A stretch of DNA of 64,000 bases from CAZMZW01 sp964571135 (GCA_964571135.1 CAZMZW010000005.1:62001-126000), one strand, 5' to 3'; counted from the stretch's first letter, positions 41,328-51,486 are shown. Notes: generated by a model from the sequence alone, not told the origin. Numbers and translations: made by a program.

Positions 41328-42539
41328 ATGAATAAATTTCAGTTTAAGAACAATTTTGAAAAAGGTCAGGTCATTCCACTGGTTATTGTGATGTTTTTTG
41401 TCATCATTGGCATGGTTGTCCTCATTTTAGATGGAGGAGCCCTTATGTCCAACCGGCGGACTGCGCAGGCAGCGGCCGATGCAGGCGCCCTGGCTGGCGC
41501 GCAACGTGCATGCCTTGGTAAAGATGACGCTGAATCAGTGGCCGCAGATTATGCGTCTGCAAATGGAGCTTCTTCCGCATTGGTGACAGTCACAGGGATG
41601 CAGATTACAGTAAATGCAACGGTGGAACATCCATCTTACTTTGCAAAGATCTTTGGAGACCCAACCCTGGAGGCCAGCGCTGAAGCGTCTGCCGGGTGTT
41701 ATGGCGTATGCGGAAAAGAAGTTATACCTGTGGCATGGCGCTGCCCGTCTTTGGATGGGGGAGAACCTGAATGCCAGATGCAAACATTAAGTTGGAAATT
41801 AATTGAACCGCTGTTGGCAGGAAGAGTGACATCTGTTTACATAGATGGTAAAGAGTACTTCAAAAGCGGTACTAATATTGTTGATGCTAGTACAATCCCA
41901 ATCCCTCCTGATCAGATCTATATTGTTTTTAATAGTGACAAGCTTTGCATTGGAGAAGTTGGTGGCACTATCCAATGTGATTTGGATGGAGATACTAAAA
42001 ATGAAATTCAATTGGGTGGGCAACGTGGTTATTTATACCTGGACAGTGGTAGTATTCCTGATTGGATTAAGCGGGGTCCTTACCCTGACCTTACGCTTAA
42101 CGCACATACGTGGCTTACGGGAAAATCCGGAAGCGCTTCAGGAATTGAATTGGCAATGATCGACATGGAATTTCCGGGTAAAGTAGTAATGGTGCCGGTC
42201 TATAATGCAATTCCGTGTAAGTATCCGATTTCACCAGAACCGCCTTCTATTTGTTACGAAAGCGTCCATGTTGACCCGTGGCCTGCTGGAGCAGATAATT
42301 ATGACTACATTGTACGAAATAATCAAGATAATTATCACATCATTGCATTTGCCCCTTTTTATATATCCTGTATTTCAACCCAATCGGATGGTTGTCCTGG
42401 CTCTAAGCAAGCACAAGGATTAGATAATAATGATTCAGTTATTGAAGGGTATTTCTTAACCGATGTGGACGTTTCACCAGATTACACGCAATATTGTTCT
42501 ATTAACCTTGGAAATTGTACAGTATCATTAACTAAATAA
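41328..42539 (+). CDS. TadG-like pilus assembly protein
   Basis: A 403-residue protein with GGAGG upstream. The N-terminus is FEKGQVIPLVIVMFFVIIGMVVLILDGG, the TadG/TadE-like hydrophobic helix preceded by a processing-site-like KGQ, then NRRTAQAAADAGALAGAQRAC, the very conserved putative Flp pilus-assembly motif. The rest (about 120-403) is a Cys-containing extracytoplasmic domain without known motifs. Such proteins are anchored in the membrane and act with TadE proteins in pilus assembly or anchoring. It follows the second TadE-like gene by 14 bases. Confidence 0.9.
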   Translation: MNKFQFKNNFEKGQVIPLVIVMFFVIIGMVVLILDGGALMSNRRTAQAAADAGALAGAQRACLGKDDAESVAADYASANGASSALVTVTGMQITVNATVEHPSYFAKIFGDPTLEASAEASAGCYGVCGKEVIPVAWRCPSLDGGEPECQMQTLSWKLIEPLLAGRVTSVYIDGKEYFKSGTNIVDASTIPIPPDQIYIVFNSDKLCIGEVGGTIQCDLDGDTKNEIQLGGQRGYLYLDSGSIPDWIKRGPYPDLTLNAHTWLTGKSGSASGIELAMIDMEFPGKVVMVPVYNAIPCKYPISPEPPSICYESVHVDPWPAGADNYDYIVRNNQDNYHIIAFAPFYISCISTQSDGCPGSKQAQGLDNNDSVIEGYFLTDVDVSPDYTQYCSINLGNCTVSLTK

Positions 42540-42572
42540 CGGTATGATTGATAAGAATTTGGGAGGTTTTCT

Positions 42573-43421
42573 GTGTCTAATAAAACAAAAGTAATATTCA
42601 TAATCAGCGTGGGATTGGTCCTTGTAGCTGTTGGAATTTTTGCCAGTGTCCTGCTGACCCAGCGGTCTCAGGCAGATCGGTCACCGGTGCCAGTTAAAGA
42701 AGAGACTATCAAGACCACTGTGGTAGTCGTCACGCGCGATCTGTTTCTGGGGGACCTGATTGCGGGAACTGATGTGAAGCTGGTTAGCGTTCCGGTAGAA
42801 ATTGCTCCGCGCGATGCCATCACCAAACTTGAAGAGACGGTTGGCAAGATCATTAAGACTGATCTTGTCCAGGGAGAAATGCTTCTCTCACATAACCTGG
42901 CGGACCCGACCAATAATAATAACGACCTTGGTTTCATCTTGAGTGCCGACCATGTATTAATGGCGTTCCCGGGAGACGACCTGATGAGCCGCGAAAGTAT
43001 AGTCCAACGCGGTGATATCGTGGATATCTTCGCGACCTTTACAGAAAAAATCAAGCCGTCTGGTGGAGCCACTACAACTACTGCTGGTGTCCCTCAAGAG
43101 CCTGAGACAAGAACCTTTACTGTGGATAGCATGCAAAAAGTAAATATTACCGCCATGGTATTGGAAGTGATTGCGCAGGAAAAAAATGCTGCTCCCGCGG
43201 GAGGAGCAAATGCCAAGACAGCTCCCAAGCCTCAAACCAGGATCCGGGCTTACTTGCTGGCGCTGAATCCTCAGGACGCCCTGATTTTGAAACATCTGAA
43301 GGATACCGGAGCAATATTTGATATCGTTTTAAGAGCACCCACTTCGACAACTCAATTTAACCTGACGCCTGTTACTGAACAATACATCATTGAATACTAC
43401 GGACTTGGGATCCTGCCTTAA
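42573..43421 (+). CDS. cpaB: Flp pilus assembly protein CpaB/RcpC
   Basis: The start is GTG 42573 with GGGAGG six bases upstream. The 282-residue protein has an N-terminal membrane helix (about 7-29) and a CpaB/SAF region: VVVVTRDLFLGDLIAGTDVKLVSVPVE, then VGKIIKTDLVQGEMLLSHNL. A second domain (about 125-270) contains QRGDIVDIFATF, as in RcpC proteins. In diderm bacteria CpaB works with the outer-membrane secretin CpaC/RcpA; no such gene is here, so in this organism it may work at the peptidoglycan layer. It lies between the pseudopilin genes and tadZ. Confidence 0.93.
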   Translation: MSNKTKVIFIISVGLVLVAVGIFASVLLTQRSQADRSPVPVKEETIKTTVVVVTRDLFLGDLIAGTDVKLVSVPVEIAPRDAITKLEETVGKIIKTDLVQGEMLLSHNLADPTNNNNDLGFILSADHVLMAFPGDDLMSRESIVQRGDIVDIFATFTEKIKPSGGATTTTAGVPQEPETRTFTVDSMQKVNITAMVLEVIAQEKNAAPAGGANAKTAPKPQTRIRAYLLALNPQDALILKHLKDTGAIFDIVLRAPTSTTQFNLTPVTEQYIIEYYGLGILP

Positions 43422-43441
43422 ACGCTGAGGAAAGAATTGAA

Positions 43442-44695
43442 ATGGTAACAAAAACCGAACTAAGAACGATCCTCTTAATTTCAAAGAATTCATTCATTAT
43501 TGAAGCAACCCGTACGAAGCTCGCAAAAGTAGGATTTCTGCAACTGATCAGCAGAGAGGTGACTACCGCGAATCTTGCGTCGGTCATCGTAAAGACCCAA
43601 CCGGATGTGATCTTATTGGATTTTGCATCCCAAAATCTACCTCTTGAACTGATGGAAAAAATCAAGTCTGAATACCCGGAATTTGCGGTGATTGCCATCT
43701 TGCCTGAATCCGAGGTGGTTCATTCAGATCGAGTGGTTCTCTCAGGTGCGCGGGCTTTCGTCCAATATCCATATGTAGCAGACATCCTGGTGGTCACCAT
43801 CAAACGGGTGATGGAACTCACGGTCCGCAATCAGGATTATCTAATCCGGCTCCCTGAAAAGGAAATTGATAATAAGCCCAGGAATACGTTTACGGTTTTC
43901 AGCCCCAAGGGAGGAGCGGGAACCACGACCATTGCCACGAACCTGGCTATCTGTCTGCAAAAAGCATTGAAAGAGGAAGTGTTACTGGTCGACGGGAAAC
44001 ATATGTTCGGGCATGTGGCACTATATCTTAATATGCAGACTGGCAATTCAATCACGGATTTGTTAGCTCATGCTAGCTCGCTGGATCCCAAAATGATCAG
44101 GCAGGTCGCTAAACAGCATATTTCCGGCATTCACGTGCTGCCAAGCCCGAACTCGGTTTTTGAGGCTCAGGGAATAAGACCGGAGAGCCTGTTTAGTTTG
44201 ATTCAAAATTTACAGCAGGTCTTTTCAAACATCGTTATCGATGGCGGTAATAATTTAAATGATAACACCGTAACTTACCTGGATTCCTCAGACAAGATCC
44301 TGCTGGTGCTTAATCCCGACCTTGCCTCAATGCGGGATGTGAGACAATTCATGGAAGTCTCAGCCACTCTTTCCTACCCAAAGGAAAAAGTGTTGTTGAT
44401 CCTTAATCAAGCCGGCAGAAAAGCAGATGTGAGAAGGGAAGAGATCGAGAAAATTCTGAAGATGAAGGTTTTCGGCAAGATTCCCGCTGATGAGAACCTG
44501 GCGCTGAGCAGCTTGAATGAGGGGGTTCCAATCCTGCTGAAAAGCCCTCATCACCCAATCAGCAAGGCGTTTTCTGATATCACTGAGGAGTTGGTAAAAA
44601 TAATTCAGACCTCCAAGACTGAATATTTTGAAAAAGAAAAAAATGAAAAGACTGAACTCCCCCAAAAACCATCCAAAAAAGGGCAGGCAATCTAA
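43442..44695 (+). CDS. tadZ: TadZ/CpaE-like pilus localisation ATPase
   Basis: A 417-residue protein with GAGGAAAG upstream. An N-terminal receiver-like domain (about 8-130; ILLISKNSF, VILLDFASQNLP) lacks a clear phosphorylation context. A ParA/MinD-type domain follows, with VFSPKGGAGTTTIATN as P-loop: the Lys before the final Thr residues of a normal GKT/S is replaced by Thr, an atypical Walker A known in CpaE/TadZ proteins. VLLVDGKHMFGHVALYL is the switch I region and LLILNQAG the later motif. TadZ positions the Tad machine at a cell site. The C-terminal tail is Lys/Glu-rich. Confidence 0.9.
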   Translation: MVTKTELRTILLISKNSFIIEATRTKLAKVGFLQLISREVTTANLASVIVKTQPDVILLDFASQNLPLELMEKIKSEYPEFAVIAILPESEVVHSDRVVLSGARAFVQYPYVADILVVTIKRVMELTVRNQDYLIRLPEKEIDNKPRNTFTVFSPKGGAGTTTIATNLAICLQKALKEEVLLVDGKHMFGHVALYLNMQTGNSITDLLAHASSLDPKMIRQVAKQHISGIHVLPSPNSVFEAQGIRPESLFSLIQNLQQVFSNIVIDGGNNLNDNTVTYLDSSDKILLVLNPDLASMRDVRQFMEVSATLSYPKEKVLLILNQAGRKADVRREEIEKILKMKVFGKIPADENLALSSLNEGVPILLKSPHHPISKAFSDITEELVKIIQTSKTEYFEKEKNEKTELPQKPSKKGQAI

Positions 44696-44707
44696 GCGAG
44701 GATTTCT

Positions 44708-45697
44708 TTGAATCAAGAGTTGATCACCGGTATTCTGCTTGCGGTCTTTCTCTTATGCGCATTAGGAGTGATCCTTATTGGCATTTGGATGTATAGAAAG
44801 GGTCCTTTATCCAGGACGCAGGCAAGAATATCCCGTTTTGTGGCTCCCCCTATGGATGATGGTCAGGTCACTCCTACCCGGACATCCACCCCCTTCTTCA
44901 AGCAGATTATTGGAAAATTCAGGGATTGGATTAATGTTTCTCTAAGTGGTTTTTCTTCAGATAATCTGAAACTAAAACTTTCCAGTGCCTATTGGACGAT
45001 CACTGATACAGAATATATCCTGATTCGCATCTTCGCAACTGTGTTGGCATTTATCCTGGGGTGGATGATTTTTAGGAATTTCATAGGTGGGATATTACTG
45101 GCTGCGATCACGATCCTTGTTCCTCCAATGCTGGTGGATCGGGCAATCGCCCAAAGGCAAAAAAAATTTAATAACCAGTTATTAGATGTCCTGATATTGA
45201 TCACAGGGGCAGTGAAGTCAGGATATAGTTTGATGCAAGCGCTTGACCTGGCGGTAAAAGAAATATCTGCTCCTGCATCCGAAGAATTTGGCCGGGTACT
45301 GCGTGAGATCCGCTTCGGAATCTCTCTGGAAGGAACTCTCTTCAATCTGGCGGATAGAATGGATAGCGAAGACATGAAGATCGTGGCGACCGCCATCATC
45401 ATCAACTCCCAGGTTGGAGGTAATCTTTCCACTGTCCTCGATTCCACCATATCCACTATTCGCGATCGAATGCATCTTTTGGGGGAGATCCGTTCCCTTA
45501 GCTCATATGCAAGATATGTGGGCAACTTCCTGTCTTTGATGCCATTTATTACGGGTTTTATAATCTTTTTAATGAAGCCTGATTTTTTCGATTCAGTCAA
45601 TAAATCAATAATCACCCAGGCTATTCTCCTAATAGCCTTGTTTGGCATTATTATAGGGAACATTTGGATCAGTCGGATCGTAAAGATCAAAGTTTAA
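44708..45697 (+). CDS. tadB: Tad platform protein TadB
   Basis: TTG 44708 with GAGGA upstream. The 329-residue protein is a type II secretion F-domain protein: one N-terminal helix (about 5-27), a second pair (about 103-140), then RQKKFNNQLLDVLILITGAVKSGYSLMQALDLAVKE and REIRFGISLEGTLFNLADRMDSEDMKIVATAIIINSQVG, the GspF/TadB signature, and two C-terminal helices. It is part of the inner-membrane platform that the TadA ATPase drives. It is 12 bases after tadZ and 17 before tadC. Confidence 0.94.
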   Translation: MNQELITGILLAVFLLCALGVILIGIWMYRKGPLSRTQARISRFVAPPMDDGQVTPTRTSTPFFKQIIGKFRDWINVSLSGFSSDNLKLKLSSAYWTITDTEYILIRIFATVLAFILGWMIFRNFIGGILLAAITILVPPMLVDRAIAQRQKKFNNQLLDVLILITGAVKSGYSLMQALDLAVKEISAPASEEFGRVLREIRFGISLEGTLFNLADRMDSEDMKIVATAIIINSQVGGNLSTVLDSTISTIRDRMHLLGEIRSLSSYARYVGNFLSLMPFITGFIIFLMKPDFFDSVNKSIITQAILLIALFGIIIGNIWISRIVKIKV

Positions 45698-45714
45698 AAA
45701 AGGGATTATTATAT

Positions 45715-46683
45715 ATGAATATTGAATGGACTAATCCCAGTCTTCTTTTTATTCTCCTGGGAGTGATCGCGGCAATCATGGGCTCAGGCCTGGCTATTTT
45801 TGGGATTTTCACCCAATTAAAAGGAAGAAAAAATATTTCTACCCGGATGGCTCAATTTGTTGCCTCTGAAGAAAAGTCACTCAAAAATCCTGTAACGCGC
45901 CAAATCATACCGCGTGAGATCAGCGGTTCATTATTCAGTCGAACGATTGTTAGCTGGCTTAACAAATTTCTCTTTTTCCTGGAAAGATTAACACCTAAAA
46001 AAATGGCTTCTGACTTGGAGCATAAACTGGAGGTTGCAGGGAACCCAGCCAAAATACATGCCAGCAATTTTTTTGCGATTCGATTCCTGATGCTTGTAGG
46101 CGGAATTTTTCTTGCATTATTGATCAATCTCAATTTCAAGACCATCAGCGCTATTTCTGTGGGGTTAGGGATTATGGTGATCGGTGCTGGTTTGTTTTTA
46201 CCGATTGTCTGGCTTAATGGGCGTGTTCGATCCAGACAGGATGGAATCCGCCGCGAGCTGCCGAATGTGTTGGATATGCTCTCTGTGTGCGCTGATGCCG
46301 GTTTAGCTTTCGATCAGTCTCTTCAAAAAATTAGTCTTTATTGGGACACTGATCTGGGACATGAGTTAGTCCGTGTTACCCAGGAGTTGGAAATGGGAGT
46401 ACCACGGGCCGAGGCATTGAAAAACATGAGCAACCGGCTCGATGTGGATGAGCTCTCCCGGTTTATTGCTATTATCGTACAGGCAGAAATGATCGGCATG
46501 AGTTTTGCTGACGTGCTGCATGCCCAGGCGGTGCAGATGCGCGTATTAAGGCAGTATTGGGCGCGGGAAATCGCCAATAAATTACCAGCCAAGATGATCC
46601 TCCCCTTAGCTCTCTGTATCTTTCCTGCACTGATTGCGGTCATTCTTGGACCCATTGTTCCATCTTTATTAAACGCTTTTTAA
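45715..46683 (+). CDS. tadC: Tad platform protein TadC
   Basis: ATG 45715 is used, with AAAAAAGGGATT upstream; a longer frame would overlap tadB. The 322-residue protein is the second GspF-type platform subunit: N-terminal helix (about 9-32), helices at about 118-165, the F-domain part RRELPNVLDMLSVCADAGLAFDQSLQKI and ELEMGVPRAEALKNMSNRLDVDELSRFIAIIVQAEMIGMSF, and a C-terminal helix LPLALCIFPALIAVILGP. TadB and TadC together form the membrane base on which Flp subunits are assembled. Confidence 0.94.
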   Translation: MNIEWTNPSLLFILLGVIAAIMGSGLAIFGIFTQLKGRKNISTRMAQFVASEEKSLKNPVTRQIIPREISGSLFSRTIVSWLNKFLFFLERLTPKKMASDLEHKLEVAGNPAKIHASNFFAIRFLMLVGGIFLALLINLNFKTISAISVGLGIMVIGAGLFLPIVWLNGRVRSRQDGIRRELPNVLDMLSVCADAGLAFDQSLQKISLYWDTDLGHELVRVTQELEMGVPRAEALKNMSNRLDVDELSRFIAIIVQAEMIGMSFADVLHAQAVQMRVLRQYWAREIANKLPAKMILPLALCIFPALIAVILGPIVPSLLNAF

Positions 46684-46716
46684 ATAAATGAATATATCCA
46701 GTTGTAGAGAGTGGAA

Positions 46717-48522
46717 ATGACGACCTCATCAAAACCAAAATTCAATAAACACAAGGACAAAAAGCCCGATTTCAAAAATAAAATATCAGGTCAAATCGCC
46801 AAACCGATTGACCTATCCCGTGATTCCGATTACACAATATTAGTCGAGCATTATCAGAAAGCAGAATTTGACGAGTGTAAGGGTTTATTAGATAAACTGG
46901 TAAAAAAGTACCCTGAGCATCCGGGACTTCTTAAATTCAAAGATGATCTTCAAATGAAGATTTCCTTAATGACCATGGCAGTCACAAATATTGAAGAGAA
47001 ACAACAAGAAAAGAGAAAGGTGACCCTCAGGTTGAGTGTTTTTGCGATTGTCTGTTCACTTATTGTGATGATTGTCTTTTTCATTTCTTACCTCTACTTC
47101 AATAATGTTGCCACAGCCAGGCGGCTGGAGGCGGAGATGGTGCTGCTCACCTCACTTAGTAATCAAGCGGAGCAACTTCTGCTTGCTGGACAACCTCGTC
47201 CAGCAGCAGAGATCGTTGCAAGAATGAGTTCGATCAATCCAAAGTACGAGAATCTCCCGGAGTTGAAATTGCAGACGGATACCCTGTTACAGTTGGAGAC
47301 TGAGTACCAAACAGCGCTTGATTTGATCGCCGGGAATAAAAATAATGAAGCATTGGTCATTTTGAAGAAAATCGAAAATGAGAAACCCGGTATGTGGGAT
47401 GTCAGTCATCAAATTGCTTCGATTGAAACTTCCCTTCAACTCGCTAAATATATGGAAGATGGTAACGCAGCCTACCAGGTTGGAAAGTGGGATCAAGTGA
47501 TCAATGCCTATGAAAATGCCCTGACACTTGATCCTAAATTAGATAATCCGCGGATCAATGAGCAATTGTTTAATGGTTACCTGAAAAGAATCATTGAAAT
47601 GCTCCAAAATGAAAATACCTCGATCGATGACATTGCAAAGGCACAACAATATTACCGCAGGGCGGTCGTCATGATCCCGCAGAACCAGACATTTGCCAGC
47701 GAGAGGGAAAACCTGCAGGAAATAAGCAACAATCTGCTTGAACTGAAGTTTACCCAGACTGCCAGGGCAATTTTAGAGGATAAGAACCAGACTGTTTCCT
47801 CAATAGCCAACGCCGTATCTTACCTGAGAAATGCGGCAAAAATAAAACCGAAGAACACTGCCCTTAAATTGGATCAGAAAAATGCGGAGTACTATCTAAC
47901 TGCTTTTCAGAAATTTATTGAAATGAACTGGGTGGAATCGATTACCAATCTTAACCTGATATTATCTGAGGATTCAAATTATGCGAATGGAAATGCCAAA
48001 CTTTTGCTTTATGAGGCATACTATGCCCTTGGAAAGAGATACAATTCTTTGAGTCTTTACTTGGACGCCCGTAAAAATCTTGAACAGGCTGAAATCCTGG
48101 CGTGGGATGATACGAATAACCTCATGAAATTATTCCAGGTTCAAGTGCTTTTGGGTGACACGTTTGGAAAAATGAATGATTATAAAAATGCCGTTTCCTA
48201 TGATAAATATGCACTGAAAGCCATTAATGCTTCCCAGAAGTTCGCAAAAATTCCCGATATCGCTGCAAAGTATGATGAGGCTAATAACTTGGCAGCTATG
48301 GGGAAATTTGAGAATTCATATGCGGCCTTCCAGGAGGTTCTAAAAGATATTCACTTTGTCTTTTCGATCTCAGAAATAGAGATTAAGAATGGCACCTGCC
48401 TGGCGTTCTTCGCCAACGAAAACTTATCTACTGTGGATGCTGTTTTGGATGCAAATAATCTGCCAAGATCCATGGTTGTCACTTTTGAGCGCAAATTAAA
48501 TGTCCCTAAAATTGAAAAGTAG
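46717..48522 (+). CDS. TPR-repeat membrane protein of the Tad locus
   Basis: ATG 46717 (GAGAGTGG just before it) is preferred over GTG 46711. The protein of about 601 residues has a Lys-rich N-terminus, one TPR-like unit (about 40-85), a membrane helix (about 110-132; LSVFAIVCSLIVMIVFFISYLYF) and a long series of TPR-like helical pairs outside (about 140-560; VINAYENALTLDPKL, ARKNLEQAEILAWD, AVSYDKYALKAIN). In place and repeat type it may correspond to TadD, but TadD is usually a shorter lipoprotein. It probably bridges parts of the pilus machine. tadA follows after 40 bases. Confidence 0.82.
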   Translation: MTTSSKPKFNKHKDKKPDFKNKISGQIAKPIDLSRDSDYTILVEHYQKAEFDECKGLLDKLVKKYPEHPGLLKFKDDLQMKISLMTMAVTNIEEKQQEKRKVTLRLSVFAIVCSLIVMIVFFISYLYFNNVATARRLEAEMVLLTSLSNQAEQLLLAGQPRPAAEIVARMSSINPKYENLPELKLQTDTLLQLETEYQTALDLIAGNKNNEALVILKKIENEKPGMWDVSHQIASIETSLQLAKYMEDGNAAYQVGKWDQVINAYENALTLDPKLDNPRINEQLFNGYLKRIIEMLQNENTSIDDIAKAQQYYRRAVVMIPQNQTFASERENLQEISNNLLELKFTQTARAILEDKNQTVSSIANAVSYLRNAAKIKPKNTALKLDQKNAEYYLTAFQKFIEMNWVESITNLNLILSEDSNYANGNAKLLLYEAYYALGKRYNSLSLYLDARKNLEQAEILAWDDTNNLMKLFQVQVLLGDTFGKMNDYKNAVSYDKYALKAINASQKFAKIPDIAAKYDEANNLAAMGKFENSYAAFQEVLKDIHFVFSISEIEIKNGTCLAFFANENLSTVDAVLDANNLPRSMVVTFERKLNVPKIEK

Positions 48523-48562
48523 AAGATCGTCGTAACGGTGTAAAAGCTAGAAGGAGAACCTG

Positions 48563-49891
48563 ATGTTCTTAAACCGCCCCGCAAAGAAAATTGAAACGAA
48601 CGCGCCCATTCAAACAAAACAGAAAAGAACCCCCCAACTCGAAAGTGATTTCCATAAAATCCGGGATGCAGTTCAAAAGAATTTGCTAAAAAATAAAAAT
48701 TATGATGCTTCAATGGATTCGGATCAGATAAGATCGATTATTGAAGATTGTTTCGACCAGGTATTGGAAGAAGAAGAAATTCTCTATAATCGTTCCACAA
48801 GCGAACAGGTATTGAAATGGGTTATTGCGGATATCATAGGGTATGGTCCGATTGAACCGTTATTGGAAGATGCAGAAATTACTGAGATCATGGTCAATGG
48901 ATACGATGAAATCTTTGTCGAACGATTCGGTTTGATTGAACCAACCACAGTGAAATTCGAAAATGATGCCCATCTTCTGCACGTGATTGACCGTATTGTT
49001 TCTCCCATTGGCAGAAGAGTGGATGAAATGTCGCCAATGGTCGATGCACGCTTGCCAAGTGGTTATCGTATAAATGCCACCATCCCTCCGATTTCACTGG
49101 ATGGACCGCTGCTCACCATACGGAAGTTCGAAACAAAACCTTTTACGGTACAGGATTTGATCCTCAAAGGTACTTTGACAGTTGCGCTGGCAAATTTCTT
49201 AAAAAGCTGCGTGGAAGCCAGGATAAACATTGTAATTTCTGGAGGTACCGGTACGGGTAAGACCACTTTCTTGAATGTGCTCTCATCCTTTATCCCAGCG
49301 AGGGAACGTGTGATCACCATTGAGGATACAGCTGAGCTCCAATTAAATCAGGTTCATGTCATCCGGCTGGAAAAACGTCCGCCGAACATCGAAGGCAAGG
49401 GAGAGATCACAATCCGCCAATTAGTGGTCAATGCCTTACGCATGCGTCCTGATCGCATTGTGATGGGAGAGTGCCGTTCAGGAGAGGCATTGGATATGTT
49501 GCAGGCAATGAACACCGGTCACGATGGCTCAATGACAACCGTCCACTCCAATACTCCTCGCGATACACTTCGCAGGATCGAAACGATGGTTCTGATGGCC
49601 GGGATGGACCTGCCATTGAAAGCCATCCGTGAACAGGTGGCATCTGCAATTGAGCTGATCATTCATTTGGAACGCTTAAATGATGGAACGCGCAAAATCA
49701 TGCAGGTTGCAGAAGTTCAGGGTATGGAAGGGGATACGATCGTTTTGCAAGACCTATTCGTGTTCAATCATACCGGAATTAAAAACGGAATTGCGCAGGG
49801 TAGTCTGAAGGCAACTGGTCTGCGTCCACGATTCCTGAGTAAGTTGATCGCCAATGGTGTTGAGATCCCTGCGAGCGTATTTGAAAAATAA
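48563..49891 (+). CDS. tadA: Tad pilus assembly ATPase TadA/CpaF
   Basis: A 442-residue secretion ATPase; GAAGGAG before the ATG. N-terminal domain with IIGYGPIEPLLEDAEITEIMVNGYDEIFVER, then the ATPase: ISGGTGTGKTTFLN (Walker A), ITIEDTAELQL (Asp box), RMRPDRIVMGECRSGEALDMLQAMNTGHDGSMTTVHSN (Walker B and His box). These are the marks of CpaF/TadA. It hydrolyses ATP at the platform TadB/TadC to extrude, and probably also retract, Flp pili. It is encoded last of the core machine here, after the platform and TPR genes, whereas tadA usually stands before tadB. Confidence 0.96.
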   Translation: MFLNRPAKKIETNAPIQTKQKRTPQLESDFHKIRDAVQKNLLKNKNYDASMDSDQIRSIIEDCFDQVLEEEEILYNRSTSEQVLKWVIADIIGYGPIEPLLEDAEITEIMVNGYDEIFVERFGLIEPTTVKFENDAHLLHVIDRIVSPIGRRVDEMSPMVDARLPSGYRINATIPPISLDGPLLTIRKFETKPFTVQDLILKGTLTVALANFLKSCVEARINIVISGGTGTGKTTFLNVLSSFIPARERVITIEDTAELQLNQVHVIRLEKRPPNIEGKGEITIRQLVVNALRMRPDRIVMGECRSGEALDMLQAMNTGHDGSMTTVHSNTPRDTLRRIETMVLMAGMDLPLKAIREQVASAIELIIHLERLNDGTRKIMQVAEVQGMEGDTIVLQDLFVFNHTGIKNGIAQGSLKATGLRPRFLSKLIANGVEIPASVFEK

Positions 49892-49957
49892 GATCTGTTT
49901 GAATTTGGAATTATTCGTTGGAGATGTAATTTCAGGTTAGCTCTGCAGTCTCATAAG

Positions 49958-51454
49958 GTGCAACCCAGATTATTATCTAAACCATCGAGAAGAGGGTTTT
50001 TTTTGAAATTTACCGTCCGAAATCTATTTCTAATTGTTTTATTTTGTGGAATATTCTATTTATCGTTAAGACCCATTGTGGACCCTGATTTCTGGTGGCA
50101 TTTGCGTACAGGTCAACTAATTGCTCAAACCCAGGAAATACCACATGCAGATCCATTCTCGTTTACCGCTAATGCAAAACAATGGGTTACTCATGAGTGG
50201 CTATCAGAGTTAATCATTTTTAGATCATTTGAATTAGGCAGTTATGGATTGCTAATTTTTATTTTCTCCGGAGTCATATCCGCAACATTTTTATTTACTT
50301 TTCTACGCTGTTCCAAAGAAACAAAACCTTATATCGCAGGATTTACACTTTTTTTAGGTGCGATAACTTCAGCGCCAATATGGGGTGTCCGCCCACAAAT
50401 GCTCACCCTTTTCTTTACCAGTATTTTTTTATTTTTGCTTGACCGATATCGACGTAATGGAAATTATAAAATTCTAATTCCCATACCATTGATCACAATA
50501 GTTTGGGTTAATCTTCATGCGGGTTATATCATCGGAATTGCGGTTGAGATTATTTATCTCTTCGGTTATTTACTTGAGGTCGCGATTCAAAGGGTTCGTC
50601 GAAAAGAGAAAATTGACGCATTAAACCAAAAAACTATTTGGATCCTTTTCAGTGTACTGATCACAAGTATTTTAGCGAGCCCCCTGAATCCAACAGGCTT
50701 TCGGATCTTAACTTATCCTTTCCAGACTCTGACTGATTCTGCCATGCAAAGCTATATTCAGGAGTGGTTTTCACCTGACTTCCATCAAGTGATTTGGCAG
50801 CCATTTGCGGTTATGCTCCTCGTGCTAATTGGTATGGGGATGAGTGGGAATCGTCCCATTTCAATTACAAAAATTCTCCTGACCTTGGTGTTTGGATATG
50901 GGGCTCTCCGATCCATGCGCAATATTCCACTTTTTGCGATCGTCGTAATACCTGTTTTAGCACAACAATTATTTTATCTATTTAAATTTAGGCCTAAGGC
51001 GCATGAACAGAGCCGTCTTTTTCGATATATAGCTCCTATTGTAATAAGTACGATAGCTGTAGTGTTGGTCCTGGGTTTCATCCAGGTAACCAATAATCAA
51101 CAAAAATCTGAAGGAGAAACCTTTCCTAAAGATGCGGTGGACTGGATTATGGAAAACAAGCCCAAGGGCAATATCTTTAACTCGTATAACTGGGGTGGAT
51201 ATTTCATTTGGAGGCTTTATCCGGAATACCTCGTGTACATTGATGGTCGTGCTGATTTATATGGAGAAGAATTTATTTCCAATTATAGAAGAATTTATTT
51301 GACCAAACCTGGTTGGGAAGAAAAACTCAACCAAGAGAATATCCGAATTGTATTTGTAGAATTTGATTCTATGCTTGCGGATGCTCTTCGACAATCTTCT
51401 GCATGGAAAAAACAGTTCGAAGATAAAAGTAGTGTGATATTTATAAAAGAATAA
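49958..51454 (+). CDS. Polytopic membrane protein, GT-C glycosyltransferase-like
   Basis: The first possible start is GTG 49958; a TTG at 50003 has a better ribosome site (AGAGGG) and would drop 15 residues. The protein has about ten membrane helices. After the first comes LRPIVDPDFWWHLRTGQLI, a pattern with acidic residues in the first outer loop as in GT-C enzymes that use polyprenyl-sugar donors. THEWLSELIIF and GVRPQMLTLFF are also typical of this family of uncharacterised proteins. A soluble C-terminal part (about 385-498) includes NIFNSYNWGGYFIWRLYP and VYIDGRADLYG. It may glycosylate the pilins or a surface polymer; this is inference from its place behind tadA. Confidence 0.7.
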   Translation: MQPRLLSKPSRRGFFLKFTVRNLFLIVLFCGIFYLSLRPIVDPDFWWHLRTGQLIAQTQEIPHADPFSFTANAKQWVTHEWLSELIIFRSFELGSYGLLIFIFSGVISATFLFTFLRCSKETKPYIAGFTLFLGAITSAPIWGVRPQMLTLFFTSIFLFLLDRYRRNGNYKILIPIPLITIVWVNLHAGYIIGIAVEIIYLFGYLLEVAIQRVRRKEKIDALNQKTIWILFSVLITSILASPLNPTGFRILTYPFQTLTDSAMQSYIQEWFSPDFHQVIWQPFAVMLLVLIGMGMSGNRPISITKILLTLVFGYGALRSMRNIPLFAIVVIPVLAQQLFYLFKFRPKAHEQSRLFRYIAPIVISTIAVVLVLGFIQVTNNQQKSEGETFPKDAVDWIMENKPKGNIFNSYNWGGYFIWRLYPEYLVYIDGRADLYGEEFISNYRRIYLTKPGWEEKLNQENIRIVFVEFDSMLADALRQSSAWKKQFEDKSSVIFIKE

Positions 51455-51486
51455 TCCAAACCCACCTGCTTTGAAAGAATTGAGTA

